DNA of 64,000 bases from Sphingobium cyanobacteriorum (GTDB taxonomy: Bacteria; Pseudomonadota; Alphaproteobacteria; Sphingomonadales; Sphingomonadaceae). The notes below the pieces were generated by a model. The model worked only from the letters and a program-made list of their open reading frames with translations. It did no database searches and had not been told where the DNA came from. The stretch spans positions 124,001-188,000 of the forward strand of contig NZ_JAUQOM010000008.1 in NCBI RefSeq assembly GCF_030580935.1, read 5' to 3'. Position 1 is the stretch's first letter. Each line of letters starts with the position of its first letter. Both the position numbers and the translations under genes were made by a program. Positions 8,233 through 17,579 of this stretch are shown here, one piece after another.

Positions 8233-9198
8233 ATGCAGGAAGCGGTGGCAAGCGCCTACAGCAGGGACAGTTCGGCGGAAGAGATCGCTCGCGCCGTCGA
8301 TCTGACCGGCAAGCTGGCGGTGATCACGGGCGGCGCGGCTGGGCTCGGGCTGGAGACGGCGCGGGCGCTGGCGCTGGCCGGGGCGGACATCTTCATCGCC
8401 GGACGGCGGCCGCAGGTGGTCGCTGCTGCGGCTCAGAAACTGTCCGAAACAGGCCAAATCGTGCACTCGGCAGTGCTCGATCTCATGTCCGTGGAAAGCG
8501 TCGATGCCTTTGCGGATGCCGTACTCGCGCTTGAACGGCCGGTTGATATGTTGATCGCCAATGCTGGCATCATGGCCTGCCCGCTGCAACGGACGGCGAA
8601 GGGGATCGAATCGCAATTCATGACCAACGTGGTGGGGCATGCCGTGCTGCTCAGCCGTCTGGCCCGCGCGTTGGCCCAGTCGGACGATGGCCGTTTCGTT
8701 TCGCTCAGTTCGACGGCGCATCATATGTCTCCGGTTCACTTCGACGACATCCAGTTCGAACGCCGGCCCTATGAAAAATGGTCCGCCTACGGCCAGTCGA
8801 AGACAGGCAATGTCCTGCTCGCGGTAAAGGCGGCAAAGGCGCTGGGTCCGAAAGGCGTTTCCTGTTTCGCCCTGCATCCCGGCATGATCCGCACCGAACT
8901 GAGCCGGTCGCTCGACGACAGCGACCTCACGCAATTCAGTTCGACCACAGCCGAAGGACAGCCCGTAGCCGATCTGTTCAAGGACGTGCCCCGTGGTGCT
9001 TCCACGTCAGTCTGGGCCGCAACTAGCCCGGCGCTGAGAGGCAAGGGGCCGCTCTATCTGGAGGACAACAAGGTTGCCGAACTACTGACCAAGCCCGCAC
9101 GCTATCATGGGGTGTCGGCCTATGCGCTCGACCCGGAAAGCGCCGATCGGCTCTGGACCGAGATCGAAACAATCGTCGAGCGCGAGCTGCCGCTGTAG
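8233..9198 (+). CDS. Short-chain dehydrogenase/reductase (retinol-dehydrogenase-like)
   Basis: A 321-residue classical-type SDR. The ATG lies six bases after AGGAGG. The nucleotide-binding TGGAAGLG is at about residues 35-42, NAGIM near 110, a serine in SLSSTAHH near 155, and the catalytic YGQSK near 185-190. It ends with a long C-terminal extension as in WWOX/retinol-dehydrogenase-like proteins. It probably interconverts an alcohol and a ketone or aldehyde with NAD(P). It is followed after 45 bases by a zinc alcohol dehydrogenase and is divergent from an enone reductase. The three could handle an alcohol/enone portion of the substrate; this grouping is inference. Confidence 0.85.
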   Translation: MQEAVASAYSRDSSAEEIARAVDLTGKLAVITGGAAGLGLETARALALAGADIFIAGRRPQVVAAAAQKLSETGQIVHSAVLDLMSVESVDAFADAVLALERPVDMLIANAGIMACPLQRTAKGIESQFMTNVVGHAVLLSRLARALAQSDDGRFVSLSSTAHHMSPVHFDDIQFERRPYEKWSAYGQSKTGNVLLAVKAAKALGPKGVSCFALHPGMIRTELSRSLDDSDLTQFSSTTAEGQPVADLFKDVPRGASTSVWAATSPALRGKGPLYLEDNKVAELLTKPARYHGVSAYALDPESADRLWTEIETIVERELPL

Positions 9199-9243
9199 TC
9201 GCCGACAGCCAGCATTTTGTCGACAGGAAAGGACGACGATACC

Positions 9244-10284
9244 ATGAAGGCGCTGCTCTACAACGGCCCCCGCGATATCGGCTATGAAAGCGTGGATGAT
9301 CCCGCGCTTCAGTCGGATCATGACGCAATCGTGCGCATGGTCGCCTGCTCCATCTGCGGCAGCGATCTTCATATCTATCATGGTCATGGCTTTTCCGAAG
9401 ATGTCGGCTTTTGTATCGGCCATGAGGCGGTGGGGGAAGTGATGGAGGTCGGTCGGTCGGTTTCGCGCGTGAAGACCGGCGATCTGGTGATGATGCCGGC
9501 CGCTGTGGGCTGTGGTGCCTGTCGATCCTGCCTGGCCGGCAATGTGCTGGGCTGTGATACCAGTTCGGGCACCTGCTATGGCCTGTCTTCCGCGCTCCAA
9601 GGGGTACAGGCCGATGCGTTCCGCGTGCCGGCAGCGGACATGAACGCGGTCCGATTGCCAGACGGGATCACTGTCGAACAAGCACTGATGATGACGGATG
9701 CACTCTCCACCGCCTGGTTCGGCGCGCGCAACGCAGACATCAAGCCGGGCAAAAGCGTTGCGGTCGTAGGGCTAGGACCGATCGGCCTGATGGCGGTGGA
9801 AGCGGCTTATGTGATGGGGGCGCAGATCGTATATGCCATCGATCCCATAGCGGAGCGCAGGACGCTGGCCGAGCAGGCAGGCGCCGTGGCACTGGACCCG
9901 GCGGAGGCGATCGAAACGATCCGAGACGCGACGAAGGGGCGAAAGCTCGATTGCGTGATCGAAGCGGTCGGAGCGGAAAAGACCGTGGACCTGGCCCTGC
10001 GGCTGGTGACGAAGCGTGGCACGGTCTCGGTCATCGGCGTCCAGCAGGCGCGTCGCTACGCCTTTCCGCTGGAGCGTGCCTTCGCAGGCGGGTTAACCTT
10101 TCGCCTCGGCACCTGTTCCGTGCCTGAGGAGCTACCGGCGCTATTCCCGCTGGTGCAGTCGGGCCGGCTGCGGCCCGAACGCTATATCAGCCATCGGCTG
10201 CCGCTCTCCGCAGGGGCGGAAGCCTATGCCATGTTCGACCGCCGCGACAATGGCGCGCTCAAAATGGTGCTCACTCCTGATTGA
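9244..10284 (+). CDS. Zinc-dependent alcohol dehydrogenase
   Basis: A 346-residue MDR alcohol dehydrogenase with all metal sites visible: CSICGSDLH (catalytic-zinc Cys) near residue 35, GHE near 60, and the structural-zinc pattern C-x2-C-x2-C-x7-C in CGACRSCLAGNVLGC near 90-105. The NAD-binding GLGPIGLMA is near 180. The ATG at 9244 follows AGGAAAGGA; a TTG 27 bases earlier is in frame but less likely. It should oxidise a primary or secondary alcohol with NAD(P). It follows the SDR gene in the same direction and is separated from the convergent MFS gene by a hairpin. Confidence 0.88.
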   Translation: MKALLYNGPRDIGYESVDDPALQSDHDAIVRMVACSICGSDLHIYHGHGFSEDVGFCIGHEAVGEVMEVGRSVSRVKTGDLVMMPAAVGCGACRSCLAGNVLGCDTSSGTCYGLSSALQGVQADAFRVPAADMNAVRLPDGITVEQALMMTDALSTAWFGARNADIKPGKSVAVVGLGPIGLMAVEAAYVMGAQIVYAIDPIAERRTLAEQAGAVALDPAEAIETIRDATKGRKLDCVIEAVGAEKTVDLALRLVTKRGTVSVIGVQQARRYAFPLERAFAGGLTFRLGTCSVPEELPALFPLVQSGRLRPERYISHRLPLSAGAEAYAMFDRRDNGALKMVLTPD

Positions 10285-10304
10285 AAAGGAAGGGCCATGG
10301 CGAT

Positions 10305-10325
10305 GGCCGGTCAAGCCGACCGGCC
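10305..10325. terminator. Bidirectional hairpin between alcohol dehydrogenase and MFS genes
   Basis: A perfect 8-bp GC-rich stem (10305-10312 with 10318-10325) with a 5-base loop. It sits at the convergent 3' ends and overlaps the last codons of the MFS gene. Confidence 0.55.
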
Positions 10326-11510
10326 GCGCCGACTGCCCAAGACCGCGTAGCCGCCAAGGACTATCGCCAGGCCCGCCAGCGACATCGCGTAGACTAGCAT
10401 CCCGCCGGTAGCGGTCCCGTGGGTCATGGCGACATAACGCGCCAGATGAGGCGTACCAAATTGAGAAAGATACAGGGTCGTCTGGAACAGGCTGACGGCG
10501 CGCCCTCTGCCTTGCTCATCCACGTAATCGAGCAGCCAGAGCGATAGGACGGGCACGATCGCACCTTGCGACAGGCCGATGATAGCGGCTCCCACCATCC
10601 AGCCGGCCGCCCCACCGGACAGCGCGACGGTGAGTTGCCCCGCCGCACCGATCAGGAAGCAGAGCGCCAGCTGGGCCTCCGGCACGAGGCGGCGTAACTT
10701 GGTGAGCGCAAGCGCGCCCAACACCGCCCCCGCACCCAGAATGGCAGTGACCAGACCGATAAGCGCCGTCGATCGGACCCCATGATCGACGAGCACATAG
10801 CCAAATTCATACGCGGCCGCGAACATCATGAAGGATGCAAGCACGGTCAAAAAGAAGATCCATGCCAACGGTCGCCATTTGATAACGCTATCGCCTTGCA
10901 CCATCGCGGGCGCGGCATCATCGACTGCATTGTCCAGAACAGGCGTGCGCAACAAGAGCATCCCCGCGAAAAGCGGGATGCCCGCGAGCAGAATGAGAAA
11001 CGGGGCGCGCCAGCCATAGGCACCGAGCCATCCGCTGAGCAGCGCGGCGGCGATTGTCGCGGCGGCGGGAAAGCTGCCCTGTGCTGACAACCAGAAAGCG
11101 CGCCGCCCACCAGTGAAATAGTCGCCGACCAGACCCACGGCCGCGACCGTCATCGCGCCCAGCGCAAGGCCAAGAAGGAAGCGTGACACAATGAGAAGCC
11201 ATAGCGAATGGATCCAGAGCGGCAGCGGCGCGAGCAATGCGTAGCTGGCAGTCCCCATGACCAGAAGCGTGCGGCGCGGCACGCGGTCCCCCACTATGCC
11301 CAGCAATATGCCCGCGACGGCAATAGCCAGGGTCGGCATCGTTACTGCCAGCGAAATGCCCAGGGTAACGCCCGGTTCCGTGCGGAACGCGTCGATCATG
11401 GCGGGAATGACGGGCAGGGGCACGACGACCGCCAGCACGACCATTACGGGAACCAATGCCAAGATTATTCCCTGTGCAGCCGGAACGTCCGGCAACGTGG
11501 CGCTTGTCAT
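10311..11510 (-). CDS. MFS transporter
   Basis: A 399-residue protein with about 12 hydrophobic segments. After the second segment comes GIVGDRVPRRTLLVMG, the MFS A-motif between TM2 and TM3, and a similar but weaker repeat (LLDYVDEQGRGRAVS) in the second half. It is probably an inner-membrane proton symporter or exporter for the acid or alcohol handled by the neighbouring genes. It is the only multi-pass inner-membrane carrier in the catabolic part of the window. The substrate is unknown. It is convergent with the alcohol dehydrogenase and divergent from the first ACAD pair. Confidence 0.85.
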   Translation of the reverse strand: MTSATLPDVPAAQGIILALVPVMVVLAVVVPLPVIPAMIDAFRTEPGVTLGISLAVTMPTLAIAVAGILLGIVGDRVPRRTLLVMGTASYALLAPLPLWIHSLWLLIVSRFLLGLALGAMTVAAVGLVGDYFTGGRRAFWLSAQGSFPAAATIAAALLSGWLGAYGWRAPFLILLAGIPLFAGMLLLRTPVLDNAVDDAAPAMVQGDSVIKWRPLAWIFFLTVLASFMMFAAAYEFGYVLVDHGVRSTALIGLVTAILGAGAVLGALALTKLRRLVPEAQLALCFLIGAAGQLTVALSGGAAGWMVGAAIIGLSQGAIVPVLSLWLLDYVDEQGRGRAVSLFQTTLYLSQFGTPHLARYVAMTHGTATGGMLVYAMSLAGLAIVLGGYAVLGSRRGRSA

Positions 11511-11858
11511 CCTCTCGCTCCTCTCGCACGCCGGGACAAGGGCTTTGCCTGTTGCGGCCTGCTTGGCATATAGTTGCGGCAGATCGAGCGGGATACAATA
11601 GCTAATGCATTAACTAGCGCATCTTTGTATTGCGATCCGCAGCGTTTGTGGCAATCGCGGCAAGCCATTCGCGCTGAAACGCTGATAAGCGCCAAGCCGC
11701 ACTTGCTCTCAATTAGTTGAACCGTTAAGGCACTGGCAGGCTTGTCCCGTCGGTGTCACGGGCGGAGGAGGCGGTGCGGAAATTTTGGATGCGCAATGCT
11801 GGCGTCAAAGCCTGTCCAGAATATTTCAGCCGCGCGGTTTTGATGGATTGAGGCGGTT
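11511..11858. promoter_or_regulatory. Divergent promoter region (MFS / ACAD pair)
   Basis: 348 bases with no supported gene. Two possible regulator sites are visible: the 10-bp palindrome TAATGCATTA at 11603-11612, and CAATTAGTTGAA at 11710-11721, which shares CAATTAGTTG with the minus strand of 62308-62317. Similar AT-rich words occur in other promoter gaps of the island. Confidence 0.45.
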
Positions 11859-12965
11859 ATGCAGCTGGATTTTTCTGAAGAACAAAGGGCGCTACAGGCC
11901 GATGTGCGCCGCTTTTTTGAGCGGGCCTGCCCGATCTCGACCGTGCGAAAGGTGATTGATTCAGGCGATAGTCACGATCCGGTGCTGTGGAAGCAGGTGT
12001 CGGAGCAGGGCTTTCTGGCCGCCGCCATTCCCGAAGCGTTCGGGGGCGCAGGGGCTGGCTATCTGGAGTTGTGCCTGGTCGCCGAAGAAGTGGGCAGGGC
12101 GCTTGCGCCCCTCCCAGCGGTTTCGTCCCTCTATCAGGCAGCCGAGTTGATCCTGATGACAGGCTCCGACGCCCAGAAGCGGACCTGGCTGCCCAGGATC
12201 GCGAGCGGCGACGTGATTGCAACCGTTGCCGTTGCGGAGGCGGCGGGGAATGTCGCGGCTGATCTGATCAGTGCGCAGGTTTCCGGCGGAAAGCTGACCG
12301 GGCGCAAATGGCCGGTATCTGACGGACTGGTCGCCGATCTGGCGATCGTCGCCGCGCGGTGCGACCAGGGGATCAGCCTCTATCTCGTCGATCTTGCCAG
12401 CGCGGGCGTGTCGCGCCGCGCCGTCAAATCCATCGACCCGTCGCGTCCCCAGGCGGAGATCCTGTTCGACGGTGTCGCTGTGGAACTGCTTGGCGCGGCT
12501 GGCGAGGGGCTGGGCCTGATCGACGCCGTGCGTGACCGCGCCGCCATTCTCGTCGCCTTTGAACAGATTGGCGGCGCGCAGGCGGCGCTCGACATGGCGC
12601 GCGACTATGCGTTGGGCCGCTACGCTTTCGGGCGCCCCATCGGCGGCTTCCAGGCGATCAAGCATATGCTGGCCGACATGTATGTGTCGCTGGAGCTGGC
12701 GCGGTCGAACAGCTATTATGGCGCATGGGCTTTGGCGACGAACGCGCCACAACTGCCGCTGGCGGCGGCAACGGCACGGGTTTCGGCCATCGAAGCCTAT
12801 AAGCTGTGCTCCAGCAACAATATCCAGACGCATGGCGGCATGGGCTTCACCTGGGAGTTTGACTGCCATCTTCATTATCGTCGCGCCCGCTACCTCGCAT
12901 CGGTTCTGGGCACATCGCCCCTTTGGGAGCGCAAGCTGGTGGCCGCCTATAGGAGCGCAGCATGA
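11859..12965 (+). CDS. Acyl-CoA dehydrogenase, small-subunit type
   Basis: A 368-residue ACAD with the N-terminal helical domain (MQLDFSEEQRALQADV), a short middle beta-domain, and a C-terminal helical domain with RYAFGRPIGGFQAIKHMLADMYV and HGGMGFTWEFDCHLHYRRA. It ends soon after, without the EGT/GGT-SEIQR segment that carries the catalytic glutamate in homomeric ACADs. That pattern is typical of the small subunit of two-gene ACADs (pimeloyl-CoA dehydrogenase, steroid side-chain FadE/ChsE pairs). It overlaps the next ACAD gene by ATGA, so translation is coupled. The pair probably introduces an alpha,beta double bond into a bulky CoA ester. Confidence 0.88.
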   Translation: MQLDFSEEQRALQADVRRFFERACPISTVRKVIDSGDSHDPVLWKQVSEQGFLAAAIPEAFGGAGAGYLELCLVAEEVGRALAPLPAVSSLYQAAELILMTGSDAQKRTWLPRIASGDVIATVAVAEAAGNVAADLISAQVSGGKLTGRKWPVSDGLVADLAIVAARCDQGISLYLVDLASAGVSRRAVKSIDPSRPQAEILFDGVAVELLGAAGEGLGLIDAVRDRAAILVAFEQIGGAQAALDMARDYALGRYAFGRPIGGFQAIKHMLADMYVSLELARSNSYYGAWALATNAPQLPLAAATARVSAIEAYKLCSSNNIQTHGGMGFTWEFDCHLHYRRARYLASVLGTSPLWERKLVAAYRSAA

Positions 12966-14197
12966 ACTTTGACGACACACCCGAGGAAGCCGCTTTCCGT
13001 GCCCGTGCCCGCGCATGGATCGCGGACAATGCACCCCATGCGCTGAAACCGGAGCTGGAGGTCGCCGGCTTTGGGCATTTGCATCTGCAATCGACCGACG
13101 CGCTCGCCGCGTCCAAAGCCTGGCAAAAAAAGAAGGCCGGTGCCGGCTGGGCTGCGCCGCGCTGGCCCAAAATCTATGGCGGCGGCGAGGTCTCTCCTAT
13201 TGAGCAGGTGATCTGGGGCCAGGAAGAGGGTGTCTACGCCAAGCTTGCAGGGCCATTCGTTATCGGACTGGGCATGTGCGGGCCGACCGTGATGCACTGG
13301 GCCAGCGAGGAGCAGAAGCGGTCGCTTTTGCCGCGTCTTGCCGCCGGCGAGGATATCTGGTGCCAGCTCTTCTCCGAGCCGGTCGCTGGCTCCGATCTGG
13401 CCGGCATCCGCACCCGCGCGGAACGGGACGGCGACGAGTGGGTCATCAATGGCCAGAAAATCTGGACGTCGGGGGCGCTCGACGCCGACTGGGGCCTGTT
13501 GATCACCCGCACGGACCCCGGCGTCGCCAAGCATCGCGGTCTTACCATGTTCTTCCTCGACATGAAGTCGCCCGGCGTCGAAGTCCGGCCGATCCGGCAG
13601 ATGAATCAGGAAAGTTCGTTCAACGAGGTCTATTTCACGGACGTCCGGATCCCCGACGCGCAGCGCCTGGGGGCGGTGGGCGAGGGGTGGTCCGTGGCGC
13701 TGACGACCCTGATGAACGAACGTCAGTCGATCGGCGGCAGCATGCCGACCGGCGTTCCTGAACTGTTCGACCTGTGCCGGGACATGGACCTGCTCGATGA
13801 CGGCGCCGTCATTGCGCGGCTCGCGAAATTCGCCGCCCGGTCAAGCGGACTGCGCTATACGGCCTTCCGGTCCATCTCCGCCCTCTCGCGCGGCGAGCAG
13901 CCAGGCCCGGAAAATTCGATCGGCAAATTGGTCGCCGGCAGCCTGATGCAGGAAGTGGCGCAGTTCGCGCTCGATCTGGAAGGGGAGGCCGGACTGGTGG
14001 AAGATCCCCTGTTGGCGGTCCACCAGGGACGGTTCCAGGCCATGCTGCTGCGCTCGCCAGCGACGCGGATCGAGGGCGGTTCCGACGAAATCCTGCGCAA
14101 TATCATCGCCGAACGGGTTCTGGGACTCCCGGCCGACATTCGCGTGGACAAGGATTTGCCGTTCAAGGAGATACCGTCAGGCGCGGCCGCGCGTTGA
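12962..14197 (+). CDS. Acyl-CoA dehydrogenase, large-subunit type
   Basis: A 411-residue ACAD, the partner of the preceding gene (four-base overlap). It contains the FAD-contact segment WCQLFSEPVAGSDLAGIRTRAERDGDEW with NGQKIWTSGA, and a C-terminal IEGGSDEILRNIIAERVLGLP. This corresponds to the large subunit of pimeloyl-CoA dehydrogenase-like heteromers. Together the two proteins should form an FAD enzyme passing electrons to ETF. Downstream lies a broken nitronate monooxygenase gene that probably once belonged to the same operon. Confidence 0.9.
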   Translation: MNFDDTPEEAAFRARARAWIADNAPHALKPELEVAGFGHLHLQSTDALAASKAWQKKKAGAGWAAPRWPKIYGGGEVSPIEQVIWGQEEGVYAKLAGPFVIGLGMCGPTVMHWASEEQKRSLLPRLAAGEDIWCQLFSEPVAGSDLAGIRTRAERDGDEWVINGQKIWTSGALDADWGLLITRTDPGVAKHRGLTMFFLDMKSPGVEVRPIRQMNQESSFNEVYFTDVRIPDAQRLGAVGEGWSVALTTLMNERQSIGGSMPTGVPELFDLCRDMDLLDDGAVIARLAKFAARSSGLRYTAFRSISALSRGEQPGPENSIGKLVAGSLMQEVAQFALDLEGEAGLVEDPLLAVHQGRFQAMLLRSPATRIEGGSDEILRNIIAERVLGLPADIRVDKDLPFKEIPSGAAAR

Positions 14198-14269
14198 TTA
14201 CAGGCGCAATGGCCGTCCGGCCCGCCTTCCAATGCGTTGCGACGGCGCGATCAATAGGTGCCTGCTCTC

Positions 14270-14480
14270 ATGACCATGCCAAAGCTTCTTGAGGGACGGC
14301 TGCCCATTCCGATGATCGCGTCCTTGTTGTTCGTCACCTCGCAGCCCGAACGCGTGATTGCGCAGGGCAAGGCGGGATCATCGGCTCCGTCCCCTTGCCC
14401 AATGCGCGACGTCTCACCGTCTTTGAAGAATGGCTACGGTGGCTGCGGGGTGAATTGACGAACGCGGACGCGCCGGTCCC
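14270..14480 (+). pseudogene. Nitronate monooxygenase, N-terminal remnant
   Basis: From the ATG at 14270 the sequence reads MPKLLEGRLPIPMIAS, then FVTSQPERVIAQGKAG, the start of nitronate monooxygenase / 2-nitropropane dioxygenase-like flavoproteins. A frameshift near 14370 moves the match to another frame (IGSVPLPNARRLTVFEEWL, about 14368-14424). The similarity stops before the convergent crotonase gene. About 70 of the usual 350 or so residues remain, so no function is possible. It is in the same direction as the ACAD pair and 70 bases after it. Confidence 0.7.
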
Positions 14481-14498
14481 CTGCGGGCCATGCGCGCG

Positions 14499-15293
14499 TC
14501 AATGGCCTTGAAATGCCGGTTTGCGCTTTTGCATGAATGCGGCGACGCCTTCGGCGTGATCGGTCGTTCGACCGGCGATCAACTGGTCACGACGCTCCCT
14601 TGCGAGGCTGTCGCCCAGTGTCGAGGACAGCCCGTCGATGATGGCTTGGCGCATCAGGCCATAGGCGACCGTCGGCCCGGCGGCGAGGCGATCAGCGAAT
14701 GTCCGCGCCGTCGCCATCAGTGCGGCATCATCGACCACTTGCCAGATCATGCCCCATTCGTACGCCTGCTCGGCCGACACCCTTTCCCCCAGCATCATCA
14801 TTGCGGTCGCTCTGGCCTTGCCGGCAAGACGCGGCAACATCCAGGTGGCGCCGACATCGGGAACGAGTCCGATATTGGCGAAGGGTTGCAGGAAATAGGC
14901 GGAACGCGCCGCGATGACGATATCGCCCGCCAGCGCATAACCGCACCCGCCACCCGCCGCAGCGCCGTTGACCGCCGTGATCAGGGGGACAGGCAGCCGG
15001 CGTAGGCGCTCTAGCAGCGGGTTGAAGCCCGTTTCCAGGCCCGCACCCATGTCGGGCGGGCCATCGCCGTCGCCACCCCCGGCAGACAGGTCCGCCCCAG
15101 AGCAGAAAGCACGACCGGCGCCGGTCAGCACCGCTACACGGGCGGTTCCGCTGTCACGCACGCAATCCATCGCGTGGGTCAGTTCCGCAAGAGTCTGCAT
15201 CGTCAGGGCATTTAGCTTTTCGGGACGATTGATGGTGACGGTGACGATGCCGCCGGCCTCCTCGACCGATATCTGTTCATATGTCGCCGTCAT
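14499..15293 (-). CDS. Enoyl-CoA hydratase/isomerase (PaaG-like)
   Basis: A 264-residue crotonase-fold protein. NRPEKLNAL (about 18-28), AGRAFCSGADLSAGG (about 64-80) and NGAAAGGGCGYALAGD (about 110-125) line the CoA pocket and oxyanion hole. The first hydratase glutamate (GGxxEL) is replaced by GCGYA. The second region reads FANIGLVPDVGATWMLPR, with Asp at the place of the catalytic Asp of PaaG. So isomerase or ring-opening chemistry is more likely than plain hydration. It is the last gene of the minus-strand set with the MBL hydrolase and flavin reductase, after an 84-base gap. Confidence 0.85.
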   Translation of the reverse strand: MTATYEQISVEEAGGIVTVTINRPEKLNALTMQTLAELTHAMDCVRDSGTARVAVLTGAGRAFCSGADLSAGGGDGDGPPDMGAGLETGFNPLLERLRRLPVPLITAVNGAAAGGGCGYALAGDIVIAARSAYFLQPFANIGLVPDVGATWMLPRLAGKARATAMMMLGERVSAEQAYEWGMIWQVVDDAALMATARTFADRLAAGPTVAYGLMRQAIIDGLSSTLGDSLARERRDQLIAGRTTDHAEGVAAFMQKRKPAFQGH

Positions 15294-15377
15294 TTGTCGT
15301 GCTCCATTTCGATCATGTCACTGGCCTGAATTCCGGGGCGTTAGTCGAAACCGGGACCGCGCTGGTCCGTACGACCG

Positions 15378-16463
15378 TCAACAGGCGCGCGACCACCAGG
15401 CGATGCCGTCCGCATCCGTGTGTCGTTGCGCGATGCCGCGATGCCGCAGGCAATGCAGATGTGCCAGGCTCTCGCCCGTCGCCATGCTTTGCAGTTCCGG
15501 TGTGATCGGCCTGCGAAAGAGCACGGAAAATATATCCACGGCACGCTTGGGCTGCGCCAACGCTTCGGCGAGTCGTACCAGCGATCGTTCATGCCCTGAC
15601 AGCAACTGATCAATGCGTTGGTGCAGTCCCAGGAATGGATCGCCATGGGCCGGGAGGACCAGCGTGTCTTCCGGCACGCGATCGCGGACAGTGGCAAGCG
15701 TGGTCAGCCAATCGGTCAGCGGGTCCGCCTCCGGCTCCAAAGGTTGCACCGATATGTTGGACGATATGGTCGGCAAAACCTGATCGCCTGCGATCAGAAG
15801 CTTGAGTGTCGGACAGTATAGGCAGGCATGCTCGGGCGAATGGCCGACGCCCACGACGACCTGCCATTCCTGCCCGGCGATCATGATCCGGTCGCCATCC
15901 ATCATACATTGGTAGGCGTTGGGGATAGGATACACCATCTTGCCAAAATCACCGAAACGGGTCCGGTAGCGATCGAGCGCCGGTTCGGACCATCCGGCCG
16001 CACGATAGAAGGATAAGCCCTCGACAGGCGCTTCGCGGCCGATATCGTTCACCAGCACACGCAGCGTAAGATATTCCAGCCGCGTCATCCATAGACGTGC
16101 GCCGGTCCGGTTCGCCAACCAGCCGGCCATGCCGCTATGATCGGGATGAAGATGGGTGACGAGGATACGCTGGATTGGCTTTTCACCCAGGGTATGGGCA
16201 AAGGCGCGGTGCCATGCCTCCACCGTCTGGGGCGTGCGCAGGCCGGTGTCGACCAGGCTCCACCCATCGTCGTCTTCAAGGGCCCAGACATTGATGTAGC
16301 CAAGCTCCAACCCCAGCGGCATGCGCAGCCAGTAGACGCGAGGGGCGATTTCAACCGCGGTCCCTTCGCCGATCGGCGGCGTGATCTTCAGCGGGTAGAC
16401 CAGCGACGCCGGGTCATTTTGCGCTAAGCCCTGCGACAGGGCTTCGTCTGGGACAGGCGCCAA
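15378..16463 (-). CDS. MBL-fold metallohydrolase
   Basis: A 361-residue metallo-beta-lactamase-fold hydrolase. The metal motif THLHPDHSGM is near residue 105; further conserved pieces are GVGHSPEHACLY near 210 and GDQVLP near 230, with PAHGDP near 275. The start appears to be TTG at 16463, three bases after the stop of the flavin reductase gene, so coupled translation is likely; no ATG is available before the conserved region. Possible reactions for this subgroup include thioester or lactone hydrolysis. In a CoA-catabolic context either would fit, but the sequence does not decide. Confidence 0.8.
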   Translation of the reverse strand: MAPVPDEALSQGLAQNDPASLVYPLKITPPIGEGTAVEIAPRVYWLRMPLGLELGYINVWALEDDDGWSLVDTGLRTPQTVEAWHRAFAHTLGEKPIQRILVTHLHPDHSGMAGWLANRTGARLWMTRLEYLTLRVLVNDIGREAPVEGLSFYRAAGWSEPALDRYRTRFGDFGKMVYPIPNAYQCMMDGDRIMIAGQEWQVVVGVGHSPEHACLYCPTLKLLIAGDQVLPTISSNISVQPLEPEADPLTDWLTTLATVRDRVPEDTLVLPAHGDPFLGLHQRIDQLLSGHERSLVRLAEALAQPKRAVDIFSVLFRRPITPELQSMATGESLAHLHCLRHRGIAQRHTDADGIAWWSRAC

Positions 16464-16466
16464 TGT

Positions 16467-17579
16467 CTAATTCCCGGCTGTTTCTGTGGGGTTTGATCGG
16501 TAGGTCGGAAAGTCGCTATATCCTTCTGCGCCACCACCATACCAGGTCGAACGGCTCCCCTCAGCCAGCGGATAGCCATGGCGAAAGCGTTCGACCAGAT
16601 CAGGATTGGCGATGAAGGGACGGCCAAAGGCGATCATGTCGGCTGCGCCGGACCCGATCGCCGCATTGGCCATGTCCAGTGTATAGCCGTGATTGAGAAT
16701 GACGGCGCCCTTGAACCGGACGACAAGCGCTGCGACGTCGATTCCGTCCGCAATGTCGCGGCTGACCAGATTGTTGCCTTCGACGAGGTCGAGCCAGGCG
16801 ATGTCGAGCGCGTTCATCTGGTCGATGACATAGTTGAACGTGGCCTGCGGATCGCTGTCGCGCATGCCGCCGGCCTGGGTGTCAGGGGACAGGCGCACCG
16901 CGACCTTGTCAGGCCCGATCGCAGCGACCACTCGCCTGAGGACGGCGACAAGAAATCGCGCCCGGTTCTCCAGCGAGCCGCCATAGTCGTCCGTCCGGTC
17001 ATTGATCGCGTCGCGCAGGAATGAGTCGAGCAGATAACCATGTGCGGCGTGAATCTCGACGCCATCGAAACCCGCATTCATCGCGTTGCGTGCAGCCCGT
17101 TCGAACGCCAGCACGATCGTGTCGATCTCACTTGCGCGCAAGGCGCGAGGCACCTCATAATCGACGCGACCTTGCGCGATATGTACCTGTCCTTGCGCCG
17201 CGATCGCGGCGGGCGACGCAGGAGGCAGCCCGTCGGGATGGAAGGAAGAATGCGACAGGCGCCCGGCATGCCATAGTTGCGCGTAGATTTTGCCGCCTGC
17301 CGCGTGAACCGCATCGGTTGTCAGGCGCCAGCCATCGACCTGTGCCTGGTCGTAAAGCCCTGGGGTCCAGATACCGCCATGCCCTTCCGGCAGCACTGCG
17401 GTCGCTTCGGCAATCTGGAGACCGGCGCCCGCACGCTGGCGATAATATGTCGCCTGCAGATGGTCGGGAACGCCATTGGCCGAAGCGCGCGCGCGCGTGA
17501 GCGGCGAAAATGCGACGCGGTTTGCATATCTCACCCCGCGATGCTCGAAACCGTCGAATATGCTGCCCTGTTCCGTCAT
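16467..17579 (-). CDS. Old-yellow-enzyme-family alkene reductase (NemA-like)
   Basis: A 370-residue FMN-dependent TIM barrel. The N-terminus holds NRVAFSPLTRARA (FMN contact), GKIYAQLWHAGRLSH near 100-115, and FDGVEIHAAHGYLLDSFLRDAINDRTDDYGGSLENRARF near 170-210, the signature of OYE/xenobiotic reductases with the substrate-binding His-x-x-His and FMN-binding Arg. No iron-sulfur or FAD extension is present, so it is the short OYE form rather than the FadH dienoyl-CoA reductase. It should reduce activated C=C bonds of enones or nitro compounds with NAD(P)H. It is the first gene of the minus-strand three-gene unit and divergent from an ACAD. Confidence 0.88.
   Translation of the reverse strand: MTEQGSIFDGFEHRGVRYANRVAFSPLTRARASANGVPDHLQATYYRQRAGAGLQIAEATAVLPEGHGGIWTPGLYDQAQVDGWRLTTDAVHAAGGKIYAQLWHAGRLSHSSFHPDGLPPASPAAIAAQGQVHIAQGRVDYEVPRALRASEIDTIVLAFERAARNAMNAGFDGVEIHAAHGYLLDSFLRDAINDRTDDYGGSLENRARFLVAVLRRVVAAIGPDKVAVRLSPDTQAGGMRDSDPQATFNYVIDQMNALDIAWLDLVEGNNLVSRDIADGIDVAALVVRFKGAVILNHGYTLDMANAAIGSGAADMIAFGRPFIANPDLVERFRHGYPLAEGSRSTWYGGGAEGYSDFPTYRSNPTETAGN

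Noticed and set aside
11603..11612. TAATGCATTA palindrome as a defined operator
   Set aside because: A 10-bp palindrome alone is weak and was not seen elsewhere; mentioned only inside the promoter region entry.
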